From positions 1-43,727 of the forward strand of contig CANKOY010000029.1 in assembly GCA_947484275.1 (NCBI GenBank): a stretch of 43,727 nt of DNA, read 5' to 3'. The notes under the pieces are model-generated. The model was not told the origin of the DNA. It saw only the letters and a list, made by a program, of their open reading frames with translations, and ran no database searches. Source of the DNA: Planctomycetota bacterium (GTDB lineage Bacteria; Planctomycetota; UBA1135; GCA-002686595). This document shows, piece after piece, positions 1 through 7,671 of this stretch. Both the position numbers and the translations under genes were made by a program. How positions within the stretch are numbered: the first letter of the stretch is position 1; each line of letters opens with the position of its first letter.

Positions 1-247
1 AAGTCTCCAGATGGAAGACGCTGTTGAGCACGATCTGCAGTTGACTGCCGCGCGCCCCGAGCACGGCGTCGAAGGCACTGGCCCCAGAGACGAAGGCCGC
101 GCGACTTTGGGTCTGGATCGAAAACAACGCCATCACCAGTCCGCTGGCCAATGCCAGGGAGAGCGCCGTGATCGTGGTCGAGACGGCGTGCTGCGCGAGA
201 CTGCGGCGCACGAGCAGCGCGATGCCAAAGCCCGCGGATTTCAGCAC
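1..247 (-). CDS. ABC transporter permease, FtsX/MacB type (partial, N-terminus only)
   Basis: Only about 82 codons of the N-terminus lie in the window; the gene runs off the left edge. Reading the minus strand from a GTG at 247 gives a basic start ([17 protein letters not shown]), then a hydrophobic segment (ITALSLALASGLVMALFSIQ), then FVSGASAFDAVLGARGSQLQ. This is the usual beginning of a MacB/FtsX/LolC-like permease, whose first membrane helix is followed by a periplasmic loop starting near 'D.V.GA.GS.LQ'. The GTG start overlaps the end of the upstream ATPase gene by 7 bp, so the two are probably translated together and form one exporter. The substrate cannot be told; lipoprotein release or small-molecule export are both possible. 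Confidence 0.75.
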   Translation of the reverse strand, partial: MLKSAGFGIALLVRRSLAQHAVSTTITALSLALASGLVMALFSIQTQSRAAFVSGASAFDAVLGARGSQLQIVLNSVFHLET

Positions 248-936
248 GGGGCCTCCGCTCGGTTTGTGACGGCGGCCCGATTGATCTGCGCGAGGTCGAG
301 CACGCGCTCGAATCCGCCAAGGACCCGCTCGTCGTGGCTCACCAAGAGCAGGGCCGCTTGATTTTCGCGGCAAACCTCGCGGATCAGGGCCATCGATTCA
401 TCGGCACGCGCGCGGTCCAGGTTACCCGTGGGTTCGTCAGCGAGCACCAGAATCGGCCGGCCCGCCAGGGCTCGCGCCACGGCGACGCGCTGTTGCTGGC
501 CGACGGAAAGTTGCCGCGGCCGATAGTCCATGCGCTCGGCGAGTCCGACGCGCAGGAGCAGCGACTTGGCGCGCGCCAAATCCGGTCCGCGGCCGAAGTG
601 CATGGCGAGTGCAACGTTTTCCAGTGCTGAATAACCCTGCAGCAGATTGAAGGTCTGAAACACGTAGCCCACGAGCTCCGCCCGCGCGCGGTCGCGCGCT
701 GATTCGCTGCGCGCCGAGATCTCCACGTCTCCGATGCGCACGAGGCCTGAATCCGCCGCCAGGATTCCGGCGACCAAGTGCAGCAGCGTCGTCTTGCCCG
801 ATCCCGATCCGCCGCGCAGGGCAAGCTGCTCGCCGCGCGCGACCTCGAGCAACGGCAAGTCGATCACCGACTGCAGGCTGCCGTCGGGAGCGCGAAAGCT
901 CTTTCGCAATTCGCGGATCTGGAGCGCGGTGTCCAT
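241..936 (-). CDS. ABC transporter ATP-binding protein (LolD/MacB-like)
   Basis: This is a 231-residue ATPase that powers the FtsX-type permease encoded immediately downstream. Visible motifs are the Walker A (GGSGSGKTT, near residues 40-48), the Q-loop region ([16 protein letters not shown]), the signature ([15 protein letters not shown]) and the Walker B ([13 protein letters not shown]) with a following H-loop ([10 protein letters not shown]). LSVGQQQR with DEPTGNLD is characteristic of the LolD/MacB/FtsE subgroup. I place the start at the ATG at 936, giving [14 protein letters not shown], because that is where the family usually begins; an upstream in-frame ATG at 975 would add 13 unremarkable residues. 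No clear Shine-Dalgarno sequence is seen. The gene is divergent from the HAD/kinase gene at 1066. Confidence 0.9.
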   Translation of the reverse strand: MDTALQIRELRKSFRAPDGSLQSVIDLPLLEVARGEQLALRGGSGSGKTTLLHLVAGILAADSGLVRIGDVEISARSESARDRARAELVGYVFQTFNLLQGYSALENVALAMHFGRGPDLARAKSLLLRVGLAERMDYRPRQLSVGQQQRVAVARALAGRPILVLADEPTGNLDRARADESMALIREVCRENQAALLLVSHDERVLGGFERVLDLAQINRAAVTNRAEAPC

Positions 937-1065
937 GGGCCGCTGTGAGCGTGCCGTCTGGCCCAGGACCCGCAAGGAAAAACGCCCGAGGCCGACCCGG
1001 GTCTGATTGGCGGGATTCGCGCAGTGCGCCCGAGGCCGCCGCGCTAACCTGCGCGGATCCCACGG

Positions 1066-2394
1066 ATGTCCTCAACGGCAAGACAACCCCTAAGCGATCC
1101 CGACGAATCCGAACCGCCGGGCACGGTGCCGGATCCGTTCCCGTTCGATGCCGTGATCTTCGACCTCGACGGCACGCTGGTCGCGACCGAGCGTTTCTGG
1201 GTGGCCGCGGCCAACGTTGGCGCGCGACGGGCCTTCGCTGAACTGGGACTCGAGCGCGAACTGCCGTCCCCGGTTGAGTGGCTCTCGATGGTCGGGCTGG
1301 AAATCGGCGCAGCCTTCGACGCCGTCTTCGCCGACCTGCCGCCCGAGCACCGCGCCCTGGTCATGGCCCGCTGCGTCGAAGAGGAGACCCTGGCACTGCG
1401 CGCGGGCGGTGCCGCGCTGCTTCCGGGCGCTAGAGAGGCCCTGTCGGAATTGTCGAGCCTGGGCGTCAAGCTCGGCATCGCCTCCAACTGCGGACAGAGC
1501 TACTTGCAGCACATGCTGACCGCACTCCCCCTAGGCGAGTGGATCGATGCGCCGCGCTGCCTCGGATCAGCCGGCGTGCACTGCAAGGCGGACATGATCG
1601 GCGACCTCCTTTCGACGTTTGGCACGCGCTCGGCGGTCATGGTCGGCGATCGCTACACCGACGCCGAAGCGGCGCACGCCCACGGCGTGCCCCACGTACA
1701 CCTGGTCCAGGGCCTTGCACCCAAGGGGGAGCGGATCGAGGCGGAGGCGCGGCTCTCGAGTCTGCTCGAACTCTTGCCACGCCTGCGCCAGCGCACGCTG
1801 TGGATCGAGTCCGCCCTGACGCGACTTTCCCTCCTGCGTGGGGGCGCCTGCGTGCGCGGCGGGCCCTCGACCTTGGGCATCACGGGCCCGATCGCCAGCG
1901 GCAAGAGCCTTTTCGCCCGGGACGCCGCCCGACTGCTGCGTGCCCGCGGCCGCGGTTGCGTGGTGGTTTCCCTGGGGGATTATTCGCACCCCGATGTCGC
2001 TGTCGCACCCGAGCGCGAGAGTCCGTTGGAGCATGTGGCGCGGCGCTTCAACGTCGAGCGCTTAATCGAGGAGTTGCTCGAACCACACCGCGCTGGTCAG
2101 CCTGTGCGCGGGCCGACAGGGGAACCCATCGCGCCAGGGGACTTGCTCATCCTGGAGGGCGAGTTCCTGTTGCACCCGCGTCTGCGGCTGGGCCTCGACC
2201 GGGTGCTGCAGCTTCAGGTCGACGAAACTCTGGCTCTCAACCGCGTGGCGGCCCGGGACGGGCAGGAGGCCCTGGTGGAATTGCGTCGACGGGGCCTGCC
2301 GCTCCAGCGCGAGTTCCAGCTCGCCTTCCCCCCGGAGACTCGCGCGGATTTGTGCCTCCAGGCAGGCAACCCCCTGGGCCCGGAAGGCCTCTGA
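1066..2394 (+). CDS. HAD-family hydrolase fused to a uridine-kinase-like P-loop kinase
   Basis: This 442-residue protein joins two enzymes. Residues about 28-230 are a beta-phosphoglucomutase-like HAD phosphatase, with motif I DLDGT (33-37), motif II around GIASN, and motif IV GDRYTDAEAA; the bulky segment after motif I is the helical cap. Residues about 268-442 form a P-loop domain with Walker A GPIASGKS, then a segment like the uridine kinase/phosphoribulokinase family (LLILEGEFLLHPRLR, then LDRVLQLQVDETLALNRVAARD). Both active-site signatures look intact, so the protein may phosphorylate one metabolite and dephosphorylate another. The substrates are unknown. The gene stands upstream of an omega-like gene and lpxK, but an 156-bp gap separates them. 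It is not GmhB: the motif I is DLDGT rather than the DRDGV form expected of that enzyme. Confidence 0.8.
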   Translation: MSSTARQPLSDPDESEPPGTVPDPFPFDAVIFDLDGTLVATERFWVAAANVGARRAFAELGLERELPSPVEWLSMVGLEIGAAFDAVFADLPPEHRALVMARCVEEETLALRAGGAALLPGAREALSELSSLGVKLGIASNCGQSYLQHMLTALPLGEWIDAPRCLGSAGVHCKADMIGDLLSTFGTRSAVMVGDRYTDAEAAHAHGVPHVHLVQGLAPKGERIEAEARLSSLLELLPRLRQRTLWIESALTRLSLLRGGACVRGGPSTLGITGPIASGKSLFARDAARLLRARGRGCVVVSLGDYSHPDVAVAPERESPLEHVARRFNVERLIEELLEPHRAGQPVRGPTGEPIAPGDLLILEGEFLLHPRLRLGLDRVLQLQVDETLALNRVAARDGQEALVELRRRGLPLQREFQLAFPPETRADLCLQAGNPLGPEGL

Positions 2395-2550
2395 CCCAGC
2401 AGGGAGGGCTCTCGACGACCGCAGCCTTGCGCCGGGAGCGGGGTCCTCGCTATCCTGCCGGGCTCTCTGGGAGGGGTGGAACCGGTCGCCAACGGTTCCT
2501 TTCCATCATGGATTGACGCCCCCCCGGTTCGGCCCGAGCCCGCGAGCCCC

Positions 2551-2766
2551 ATGGAACTGTCCCTGCCCCAACGCCTGCAAAAGTCTGTATCCGGGTCTTT
2601 CCACAAGACGGCGCTGCTGCAAAAGCGCGTGCGCGAGTTGATCCGCGGCGCCGCGCCCCTGATCGAGACCCGCGAGCGCAACCCGATCAAGATTGCATTC
2701 CTCGAAATGGAACGCGGCCTGATCGAGTTGATTCCCGACGAGGAACCGCCGACTCCGACGTTGTGA
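2551..2766 (+). CDS. rpoZ: Small RNA polymerase omega-like protein
   Basis: This is a 71-residue protein from ATG 2551. The segment LLQKRVRELIRGAAPLIE...NPIKIAFLEMERGLIELIP matches the pattern of the omega (RpoZ/Rpb6) fold: a helix with KR.REL, a short 'P.VE..R.NPI' turn, then a helix 'IA..E...G.I'. Omega stabilises the beta-prime subunit of RNA polymerase. An in-frame GTG at 2476 would add 25 Pro-rich residues without family character, so the ATG is preferred. The last codon and stop overlap the GTG of lpxK by 4 bp (GTGA), which implies coupled expression. The assignment rests on a short motif and length only, so it stays moderate. Confidence 0.55.
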   Translation: MELSLPQRLQKSVSGSFHKTALLQKRVRELIRGAAPLIETRERNPIKIAFLEMERGLIELIPDEEPPTPTL

Positions 2767-3869
2767 GCGACGGCGGGCGTGCTCGAGTGAGCGCCGCGCA
2801 CCGCACCCCAAGTCGGCGCATGGACGAGCGCCTGGCCCGACGCGGTGGCGCGATCGAGTGCCTGCGTTTGCCCGCCTGGGCTTTCGGCCTGGCCAGTGGA
2901 CTGCGCTCCAGTCTGTACGAATCGGGCCTCTTGGGCGCCGCGCGAGCTGGGGCTCCGGTCTTCAGCGTCGGGAACATCACGGTGGGGGGCACCGGCAAGA
3001 CGCCGATGGTGGCCTGGCTGGCGCGCGAACTCCAAAGGCGCGGTCGGCGCGTCGGTTGGCTGGCTCGCGGCTACGGGGCACAACCGGGAGAACTGAACGA
3101 CGAAGCGCGCATGCTTCTCGCGCAGATTCCAGGCCTCGACCACGTGCAAGGGCGCGACAGGGTGCGCGGCGCCGCTGGGTTGGTGGAGCGCGGCGTGAAT
3201 GCGATCGTGCTCGACGATGGCTTCCAGCATCGCAGGCTTCAGCGCGACGTCGACTTCGTGCTCGTGGACGCCCTGCGCCCCTGGGGCTTGGCGCGCGATT
3301 CCAATGGCATGAGCGTGCGCGCGCTCCTTCCGCGCGGACTGCTGCGCGAGAACCCGCGCGCCCTGTCGCGCGCCGACGCCATCGTCGTGACGCGCGTCGA
3401 TCAGGTTCCCGAGAACTGGCTCGAAGTGCTCACCGCGGAAATCGAGCAATTGGCTCCCGGTGTGCCGCGCGTGCACGCGTTGCACGCGCCGCGCGGCGTG
3501 CGCCTGTCCGATGGCACACTCGAACCGGTGGGAATGCTGCGCGATCTTGAAGTCGATCTGATCAGCGGCATCGGAAATCCCGAGGCGTTTTCGCGCAGTG
3601 TGCGCGCCCTCGGAGCGCTCGTGCGCGAGGAACGGCGTTTCGAGGACCATCGCGCTTTCGTCAGCGCCGATCTCGATGGCCTTGGGGCCGACGGACGGCT
3701 CGTCCTGTGCACCGCCAAGGATCAAGTGAAACTCACGGCGCTCGGCGTCCAAAGCGCAGCGCTGGAGATCGAGATGAGCATGGGCGAGGGCGCGCAGTTC
3801 CTCGAGGCGTTGATCGAATCGGCGTTGGATGCGGACACGCCAGCGATGCTTCAGGGTCGCTCGCTGTGA
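2763..3869 (+). CDS. lpxK: Tetraacyldisaccharide 4'-kinase (lipid A biosynthesis)
   Basis: LpxK phosphorylates the 4' position of the lipid A disaccharide at the inner membrane. The protein (368 residues from GTG 2763) has the family's diagnostic run FSVGNITVGGTGKTP, a P-loop unusually preceded by 'VGN', followed by LARELQRRGRRVGWLARGYG. Later conserved parts are VLDDGFQHRRLQRD, LPRGLLREN and the C-terminal 'SGIGNPEAF' and 'FEDHRAF' segments, all typical of LpxK. The annotated GTG overlaps the preceding omega-like gene by GTGA; an alternative ATG at 2821 (MDERLARRGGA) would remove 19 residues and still leave the N-terminal amphipathic helix. The stop overlaps the next gene's GTG. Its presence shows that this organism makes phosphorylated lipid A. 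Confidence 0.95.
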   Translation: MSDGGRARVSAAHRTPSRRMDERLARRGGAIECLRLPAWAFGLASGLRSSLYESGLLGAARAGAPVFSVGNITVGGTGKTPMVAWLARELQRRGRRVGWLARGYGAQPGELNDEARMLLAQIPGLDHVQGRDRVRGAAGLVERGVNAIVLDDGFQHRRLQRDVDFVLVDALRPWGLARDSNGMSVRALLPRGLLRENPRALSRADAIVVTRVDQVPENWLEVLTAEIEQLAPGVPRVHALHAPRGVRLSDGTLEPVGMLRDLEVDLISGIGNPEAFSRSVRALGALVREERRFEDHRAFVSADLDGLGADGRLVLCTAKDQVKLTALGVQSAALEIEMSMGEGAQFLEALIESALDADTPAMLQGRSL

Positions 3870-4858
3870 GCGATACTTCAGCGCGCTGGCCGATCCCCTG
3901 GACGCCCGTGGTGGGCGATCGCGGCGGCCCCTTGGCGTTTCTCGAAGCGCGTCTGGTGCTCGGCACCTTGGCGGTCCTCGGTGCGCTGCCCCTGGGCGCG
4001 CAGTCCCTCGTGGCGGGGAGCGTCGCGCGTCTTGCGCGGCGCTTCGATCGCAGGCACTCCGATGCCGCGCGCGAGTTCATGACCCAGGCACTCGGGAACG
4101 GTCTCAGCCACGCCGAGCGCGAGGCCAAGGTGCTCGCCGCGTGGCGTTTCTTTTTCACGATGATCGCGCGGTCGGGCCGCTTGGACCGCGTCCTGCGCCG
4201 CGACGGATTCTCCGCGCACTTTGAGACGCATTACGGCGAAGGTGTGCGCGAGGCTTTCGCCTCCAAGGGAGGCAGGATCCTGGTGGCGCCACACCTTGGG
4301 GACTTCGAGGCGGGCGCCATGTCGCTCGCGCACTTGGGTCTGTCACCCGGGTACGTCGTTTCCCGGCCGCCGCGCAATCGACACCTTTCAATTGCGATCC
4401 AGCGCCAGCGCGAAGGGCGCGGGTATCGGCTGCTTCACCGCCATGGGGCGATGGAGGACGTGTCGAAGATCCTCGCCGCAAACGGGACCCTGGTCATGCT
4501 GCTCGATCAGCGCGCGCGGCGCCGCACGGTGATCGCGCCCTTTTTCGGCCGCGCGGCCCACTGCGAACGCGCGCCCGCGATCCTGATGCGTCGCCTGGGT
4601 GTGCCGGTGATCACCGTCTGGTGTGAGGCCCTCGAGCAGCCCTGGCAGTACCGGATGCACTTCACGCGCGCCTTCAAGCCGGCGGACTTCGCTAGCTCCA
4701 CACCTGAAGAAATCGCCACGGCGTTGAACCGCGCCATGGAAGAGATGATCCTGTCGGCGCCCGAGCAGTATTTCTGGTTCCACGATCGCTACCGCAAGGC
4801 CCCCGCAGGCGATAGTGCGCCGCCCCGGGGGAGCCCCGCTGCGCGCGATCCGGCCTGA
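3866..4858 (+). CDS. lpxL: Lipid A biosynthesis lauroyl/myristoyl acyltransferase
   Basis: This 330-residue protein belongs to the HtrB/LpxL/LpxM acyltransferase family, which adds secondary acyl chains to lipid A at the inner membrane. The catalytic HX4D/E motif is visible as HLGDFE in ILVAPHLGDFEAGAM. The family's later landmarks also appear: LVMLLDQRARRRTVIAPFFGR and RRLGVPVITVW, then EQYFWFHDRYRKAP near the C-terminus (family 'P.Q..W.H.R..'). The GTG start at 3866 overlaps the lpxK stop by GTGA; longer in-frame extensions upstream lie inside lpxK and are not family-like. Whether it is LpxL or LpxM in specificity cannot be decided. The order lpxK then acyltransferase then hldD supports a lipid A/core locus. 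Confidence 0.88.
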   Translation: MSDTSARWPIPWTPVVGDRGGPLAFLEARLVLGTLAVLGALPLGAQSLVAGSVARLARRFDRRHSDAAREFMTQALGNGLSHAEREAKVLAAWRFFFTMIARSGRLDRVLRRDGFSAHFETHYGEGVREAFASKGGRILVAPHLGDFEAGAMSLAHLGLSPGYVVSRPPRNRHLSIAIQRQREGRGYRLLHRHGAMEDVSKILAANGTLVMLLDQRARRRTVIAPFFGRAAHCERAPAILMRRLGVPVITVWCEALEQPWQYRMHFTRAFKPADFASSTPEEIATALNRAMEEMILSAPEQYFWFHDRYRKAPAGDSAPPRGSPAARDPA

Positions 4859-4954
4859 ACTCAGTTCGGCCGCCCCGCGCACTGGATTTTCCGGTCCCAC
4901 CCGGTCGATCCTGGCCGAGGGGCGCCCCGCGGCCTTCGCGACATCCCCAACACC

Positions 4955-5911
4955 ATGCACATCGTCACAGGCGGAGCCGGATTCATCGGCAGCAACCTGG
5001 TCCACGCGCTCAACCGGCGCGGGATTCGGGACATCGTGATCGTCGACGACCTCGGCCAGGGGGACAAGCTCCTGAACCTGAACTCCCTGGAGTTCGCTGA
5101 CATCGTCGACGTGCGCAAGGTCGAGGGCCTGATCGCGAGCCTGCGCGGCGCGCGCATCGATGCCGTCCTGCACCAGGGCGCGTGCTCGGACACCACCGAA
5201 TCCGACGGCCGTTTCATGATGGAGACCAACTTCGAGTCGTCGAAGAGTTGGTTTCAGTTCTGCGCGGGCCGCTGTCCGTTCCTGTACGCGTCTTCCGCGG
5301 CGACCTACGGCATGGGCAGCGCGGGCTTCGTCGAAAGCCCGGGCTGCGAGTGGCCCCTGAACGTCTACGGCTTTTCCAAGCTGGCCTTCGACAATTGGGT
5401 GCGTGCGCGCCTCGCGTCCGCGACGACGCCGGTGGTGGGGCTGCGCTATTTCAATGTCTACGGGCCTCAGGAGAATCACAAGGGCCGCATGGCCTCGCTG
5501 GTCTACAAGCTCCACGGCCAGGCCGCGCGCGGCGAGGCGCTGACGCTCTTCGAGGGCAGCAAGGACTTCCTGCGCGACTTCATCTGCGTCGAGGACGTCG
5601 TCGACGTCAACTTGTTCTTCCTCGACCATCCCTCGGCGCGCGGCATTTTCAACTGCGGCAGTGGCCGGGCGGAGAGCTTCGAGCAACTGGCGCGCGCCAC
5701 CGCGGGACACTTTTCGAATTCGCGGGTGGTGGAAGTGCCATTCCCCGCGGACTTGCGCGGCAAGTACCAGGCCTTCACGCGCGCGGATTTGACGGCCCTG
5801 CGCCGCGCCGGGTATCAACGCGAGTTCACCAGCCTCGAGGAAGGCGTGCGCCGCTACGTCGACGTCCTGAACTCCAGTGGCGGCTACCTGCGCGCTCCGG
5901 CCAAGGCCTAG
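4955..5911 (+). CDS. hldD: ADP-L-glycero-D-manno-heptose 6-epimerase
   Basis: HldD (RfaD) converts ADP-D-glycero-D-manno-heptose into the L-glycero form used in the LPS inner core. The 318-residue protein opens with the NAD(P) Rossmann motif TGGAGFIGSNLV and has DDLGQGDK and LNSLEFADIVD typical of RfaD, the QGACSDTTESDG segment, and the catalytic YxxxK (YGFSKLAFDNWV). GLRYFNVYGPQENHKGRMAS is another strong RfaD signature. The stop codon TAG (5909-5911) is unusual: it lies inside the terminal CTAG of the inverted-repeat element that begins at 5908. If the element inserted here, it supplied the stop and may have replaced the original C-terminus. The 96-bp gap before the gene has no obvious promoter. 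Confidence 0.96.
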   Translation: MHIVTGGAGFIGSNLVHALNRRGIRDIVIVDDLGQGDKLLNLNSLEFADIVDVRKVEGLIASLRGARIDAVLHQGACSDTTESDGRFMMETNFESSKSWFQFCAGRCPFLYASSAATYGMGSAGFVESPGCEWPLNVYGFSKLAFDNWVRARLASATTPVVGLRYFNVYGPQENHKGRMASLVYKLHGQAARGEALTLFEGSKDFLRDFICVEDVVDVNLFFLDHPSARGIFNCGSGRAESFEQLARATAGHFSNSRVVEVPFPADLRGKYQAFTRADLTALRRAGYQREFTSLEEGVRRYVDVLNSSGGYLRAPAKA

Positions 5912-6086
5912 CAGCCCGTTGAAAAAGCCCCTACTACGCCAGTGCGTGTTTCGGCGCCGCGGCGTCGCGCTCGGAAAGTCGTGCTCGGCGGCCAGGAAGG
6001 CCGCTTCCGCGCGACTTTCTGTCGCGCACCTTGCCTCGCCTTCACACGCTCTGTCTCGCTACGGGCCTTTTTCAACGGTCTGCTAG
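5908..6086. repeat. MITE- or REP-like inverted-repeat element, copy A
   Basis: This 179-bp non-coding element is bounded by CTAG and has near-perfect terminal arms: left CAGCCCGTTGAAAAAG (5912-5927) and, read on the other strand, right CAGACCGTTGAAAAAG, with CTAG outside each. Nested inside are a second inverted repeat (GAAAGTCG at 5974-5981 against CGACTTTC at 6012-6019) and a central hairpin, GCGGCC (5988-5993), loop AGGAA, GGCCGC (5999-6004). A block at 5982-6010 recurs with two mismatches at 43623-43651 in copy B, as does the right end around CTCGCTACGGG. The element supplies the hldD stop codon and ends 16 bp before hldE. Its T-rich right arm could also act as a terminator or as a 5' leader structure. 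No transposase is encoded. Confidence 0.85.
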
Positions 6087-6102
6087 GCCGACAACACACA
6101 CG

Positions 6103-7557
6103 ATGCGTCCCGACAAATTGCGCGAAGTCGTCGAGAGCCTGGGCCGTCCGCGGATCCTGGTGATCGGCGACTTGATCCTCGATCGCTACGTGACCGGCGC
6201 GGTGGAGCGCATCTCCCCCGAAGCGCCGATTCCTGTGTTGACCGCCATGCAGAGCGAGGATCGCCTAGGGGGCGCGGGAAATGTGGCGGCGAACTTGCGC
6301 GCCATGGAGGCTCCGGTCGAGGTGATCGGCGTCATCGGTGACGACTCTCGCGGTCGGCGCATGCTGGGCATGTTCGAGGAATTGGGCTGCGACGCCTCGC
6401 GCTGCGTTGTCGACCCAGATCGCCCGACCACTGAGAAGACCCGCATGATCAGCGGCGTGCAGCAAATGCTGCGCGTGGACTGGGAGAAGGCCCAGGCCAT
6501 CGGCGCCGAGCTCGAAGCGCAGCTCGTGCGCGATTTGCCCGCGCGCGTGCATGGGGCCCAGGCGGTGATCCTCTCGGACTACGGCAAGGGAGTGCTGACC
6601 GGCGCCGTGCTGAACGCAGTGATCTCAGCCGCGCGCAAGGCGGGCGTGCCCGTGCTCGTGGATCCCAAGGGAAAGGACTATTCGATCTACGCCGGCGCGA
6701 CATTGGTGACGCCCAACCGCAAGGAAGCCGAGGACGCCCTGGGTCGCAAGCTGGATGCCCTGGGCGACATGCCCACGGCCGCGCGCGACCTGATGCGCAT
6801 CGCGAAGCTCGACGCCGCCGTGATCACCCTTGGCGCCGCGGGCATGTTCCACATGACCCGCGACGGCGATTCCGGCCACGTTCCGACCGTGGCGCGGCAG
6901 GTGTTCGATGTGACGGGTGCCGGCGACACGGTGATCAGCCACTTGGCGATCGCCCTGGGGGACAAGCGTCCCTTGGACGTGGCGGTGCTGCTCGCCAACC
7001 ACGCCGCGGGCATCGTCGTGGGCAAGCGCGGCGCCGCGTCGGTGACACGCACAGAGTTGATCTCAGCCCTTGGTCGCCACAGCGTCGGCAGTCGCAAGAT
7101 CGTTCACGACGAGGAGTTGACCGCGCTCTTGTCGCGCTGGCGCAAGGAGCGCGCGCGCGTCGTTTTCACCAACGGCTGCTTCGATGTGCTGCACGCCGGC
7201 CACGTGCAGTACCTGCGCTTCGCCCGTTCCCAGGGCGACATGCTGGTGGTCGGCGTCAACGACGACGACAGCGTTCGGCGCATGAAGGGCCCGTCGCGGC
7301 CGGTCAATCCGATCGGCGATCGGCTCGAAGTGCTCGCGGCGCTTGAAATGATCGACGCGGTGACGACGTTTACCGAGGACACGCCCGCGAACATCATCGA
7401 GCGCGTCAGCCCGAACGTGCTCGTCAAGGGCGAAGATTGGAAGGACAAGGGCGTCGTCGGCCGCGAGTGGGTCGAGAGCCACGGCGGCGTGGTGGTGCTT
7501 GCACCGTTGCTCGATGGGCGTTCGACGACGAACATTCTCAAGCGCGGGAGCGCATAG
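6103..7557 (+). CDS. hldE: Bifunctional heptose 7-phosphate kinase / heptose 1-phosphate adenylyltransferase
   Basis: HldE (RfaE) performs two steps of ADP-heptose synthesis. The 484-residue protein has a PfkB-type kinase domain (about 1-320) with GGAGNVAANL, the phosphate-loop partner SDYGKGVL, VDPKGKDYSIY and the catalytic GAGDT near residue 270. A nucleotidyltransferase domain follows (about 345-484) with FTNGCFDVLHAGHVQYL, VGVNDDDSVRRMKGPSRP and the C-terminal VLVKGEDWKDKGVVG and STTNIL. Length and domain order match the fused enzyme. I chose ATG 6103 (MRPDKLREVVESLG), since upstream residues fall in the repeat element; no Shine-Dalgarno site is seen in the 16-bp spacer. A second, separate kinase/adenylyltransferase pair occurs at 18165-19666. 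Confidence 0.95.
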   Translation: MRPDKLREVVESLGRPRILVIGDLILDRYVTGAVERISPEAPIPVLTAMQSEDRLGGAGNVAANLRAMEAPVEVIGVIGDDSRGRRMLGMFEELGCDASRCVVDPDRPTTEKTRMISGVQQMLRVDWEKAQAIGAELEAQLVRDLPARVHGAQAVILSDYGKGVLTGAVLNAVISAARKAGVPVLVDPKGKDYSIYAGATLVTPNRKEAEDALGRKLDALGDMPTAARDLMRIAKLDAAVITLGAAGMFHMTRDGDSGHVPTVARQVFDVTGAGDTVISHLAIALGDKRPLDVAVLLANHAAGIVVGKRGAASVTRTELISALGRHSVGSRKIVHDEELTALLSRWRKERARVVFTNGCFDVLHAGHVQYLRFARSQGDMLVVGVNDDDSVRRMKGPSRPVNPIGDRLEVLAALEMIDAVTTFTEDTPANIIERVSPNVLVKGEDWKDKGVVGREWVESHGGVVVLAPLLDGRSTTNILKRGSA

Positions 7558-7588
7558 GTTCGCAGTCAGGTACCGCTCCACTCCGGCT

Positions 7589-7629
7589 TTCCGGCGCGGG
7601 GCCGAACGGAACGCCAGCCAGCGCCGGAA
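7589..7629 (+). terminator. Possible stem-loop after hldE
   Basis: A perfect 9-bp inverted repeat, TTCCGGCGC (7589-7597) and GCGCCGGAA (7621-7629), encloses a 23-base GC-rich loop. It lies 31 bases beyond the hldE stop and 42 bases before the GT4 start. There is no T-run, so it could be a Rho-type or attenuating structure rather than an intrinsic terminator. Confidence 0.35.
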
Positions 7630-7671
7630 GACTTGGTTGAGGCCTCGCCTGATTGCGTACGTTCGAAAGCA

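Noticed and set aside
2214-3752. A 512-codon minus-strand open frame across lpxK
   Set aside because: lpxK is unmistakable on the other strand, and the minus-strand translation has no domain or signal.
4388-5818. A 476-codon minus-strand open frame across the acyltransferase and hldD
   Set aside because: It crosses two well-supported genes and has an Arg/Ala/Glu-rich translation without domains; it is a GC shadow.
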